DNA from: an uncultured Treponema sp.
GTDB taxonomy: Bacteria > Spirochaetota > Spirochaetia > Treponematales > Treponemataceae
NCBI GenBank assembly: GCA_937900125.1
Contig: CALCEK010000039.1
Location: forward strand, 1 to 6,019
DNA: 6,019 nt
Reading direction: 5' to 3'
Shown: one piece after another, positions 4,951 to 6,019 of the stretch
How the letters are laid out: every line of letters begins with the position of its first letter
How positions within the stretch are numbered: position 1 is the first letter of the stretch
Position numbers and translations under genes: made by a program
Notes under the pieces: model-generated
Databases searched by the model: none
The model's input: the letters and a program-made list of their open reading frames with translations, nothing else
Told to the model about the DNA's origin: nothing

Positions 4951-6019
4951 ATGTCTAAAAAGAAAAATGATGACGGCGAAATTAGTCAAGATGAAATAGA
5001 CGCTCTTTTGAGTGGTTCAGATTTTGATGTTAGCGATTCTTTTGAAATTATCGATTCTGCTTCTGGCGATTTTAAGTCTTGCGAACCGAAATCTGCCACT
5101 TCTGATTCTGCCGACTCCAAGGCTGCGGTTCCTACCGACCCTGAAAAAGAGTTCAAATTGAAAGAAGAACGCTACAAAAAATACAGGAAAAAACATCCTA
5201 TTTCAAGAGATGAAGTTTTGTCGCAAGATGAAATTGATCAGTTGCTTAATGCAATTTCAAATGGTTCAGATGATGATGACGATTTTAATGATGACGATGG
5301 CAAAGAGGAAAGACGAACTAGACGAATAAAAATTTATGATTTTAAGCGCCCCGACAGATTTTCAAAAGAACAGATTCATCGAGTTTGCTATATTTTTGAA
5401 TGTGTTTGTCGAGAAATGACAACATATTTTAGTGAAAAACTACGCTCTTTATGTCATTTTTATGTGGCAAGTGTCGATCAAATTACCTATGAAGAATTTC
5501 TTCGTTCTATTCCAACACCAACGACTTTAGCTTCAGCAAAATGGGAAGATGAATGTGCGGTCTTAGAAATAGACCCTTGTCTTACGTTTAAATTTTTGTA
5601 TTCGCTTTATAGTGATAAAATTGAAAAAATAGAAGCTCATCTTTTAGAAACTGACCTTAAAGAAGAACAAATTTGTGATGTTATGGATACAATCAAAGGA
5701 GAATTTGGCTGTACAAGAATAAATCGAGATTTAGAGAGTGGCGAACTGTTTTTTATGAAAAATATGGTCGCTCGACCAATTTACAAGATGATTACTGAGC
5801 AATTTAATGATTGGCAAGGAAAAGTCGTTTTTTATAATATTTCTGCAAAGGACGAAAAACTTGCTTCAGAGCCTATAAAAAGACCTACAAAAATTAGGAT
5901 GGAGACGAATCCACAGTTTGCACAAGTAACAGCCCCAAATGAAATGGTTCTTTTGGTAACTATTGAGGGAAAAATACAAGACGAGGAAGGAATGATAAAT
6001 GTTTGGTTCCCTTATCCAT
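4951..6019 (+). CDS. FliM-like flagellar motor switch protein, 3' end outside window
   Basis: FliM forms the C-ring of the flagellar motor together with FliG and FliN/FliY and binds phosphorylated CheY through an N-terminal peptide. The 356 residues visible include family signatures: IYDFKRPDRFSKEQIHRV (128-145), SVDQITYEEFLRSIPTPTTL (174-193), LEIDPCLTF (205-213) and METNPQFAQVTAPNEMVLLVTIEGK (317-341). The CheY-binding-type motif occurs twice, ISQDEIDALL at 11-20 and LSQDEIDQLL at 90-99, separated by a Ser/Asp-rich and then basic linker. A run of Asp residues follows the second copy. The GGxG motif expected shortly after the LEIDP region is absent, and residues about 215-315 are highly diverged and apparently longer than usual. 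No flagellar gene lies upstream (fliL usually does in treponemes). I infer a second, specialised FliM. The ATG is chosen because the first motif follows it closely. No stop is seen before the window ends. Confidence 0.88.
   Translation, partial: MSKKKNDDGEISQDEIDALLSGSDFDVSDSFEIIDSASGDFKSCEPKSATSDSADSKAAVPTDPEKEFKLKEERYKKYRKKHPISRDEVLSQDEIDQLLNAISNGSDDDDDFNDDDGKEERRTRRIKIYDFKRPDRFSKEQIHRVCYIFECVCREMTTYFSEKLRSLCHFYVASVDQITYEEFLRSIPTPTTLASAKWEDECAVLEIDPCLTFKFLYSLYSDKIEKIEAHLLETDLKEEQICDVMDTIKGEFGCTRINRDLESGELFFMKNMVARPIYKMITEQFNDWQGKVVFYNISAKDEKLASEPIKRPTKIRMETNPQFAQVTAPNEMVLLVTIEGKIQDEEGMINVWFPYP

Overview
The window looks like a chromosomal segment of a spirochaete, most likely a Treponema-like bacterium. 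Three things suggest this: a GTP-type PEP carboxykinase of the kind treponemes carry, a FliM-family flagellar switch protein, and an outer-membrane beta-barrel protein ending in Phe, all in fairly AT-rich DNA. The assignment is inference; there is no rRNA or other taxonomic marker here.

Layout. Positions 1-486 hold no intact gene. They hold two broken copies of the 3' end of pckG (149-339 and 402-431) embedded among hairpins and palindromic elements. pckG itself (487-2340, minus strand) follows, with a promoter at 2449-2477 whose -35 box lies inside a perfect 15-bp palindrome. Upstream of it on the same strand is a secreted beta-barrel protein gene (2552-3823, minus) with its own promoter, a strong ribosome binding site and a strong terminator, so the two minus-strand genes are probably separate transcripts. 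From 3981 the genes run on the plus strand: a zinc-ribbon Nudix hydrolase and, directly abutting it, a 91-residue membrane protein (probably one operon). An AT-rich 145-bp gap with a perfect 15-bp inverted repeat comes next, then a FliM-like gene (4951 onward) that runs off the window.

Two things stand out. First, pckG looks like a recombinant. The N-terminal half uses AT-ending codons and the C-terminal half GC-ending codons, with the change near residue 305. Just past the stop codon lie two further pckG tails that encode almost the same peptide with different synonymous codons. This fits replacement of the 3' part by a diverged allele, leaving relic ends stacked downstream. Second, the FliM-like protein carries two copies of the N-terminal LSQDEIDxLL-type motif (the CheY-binding peptide of FliM), lacks a recognisable GGxG motif in its middle domain, and is not next to other flagellar genes. 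It is probably a diverged second FliM.

The genes do not form one obvious pathway: gluconeogenic/anaplerotic metabolism, envelope, nucleotide housekeeping and motility sit side by side. I do not see a defence system, a mobile element with its own transposase, a CRISPR array or an RNA gene.
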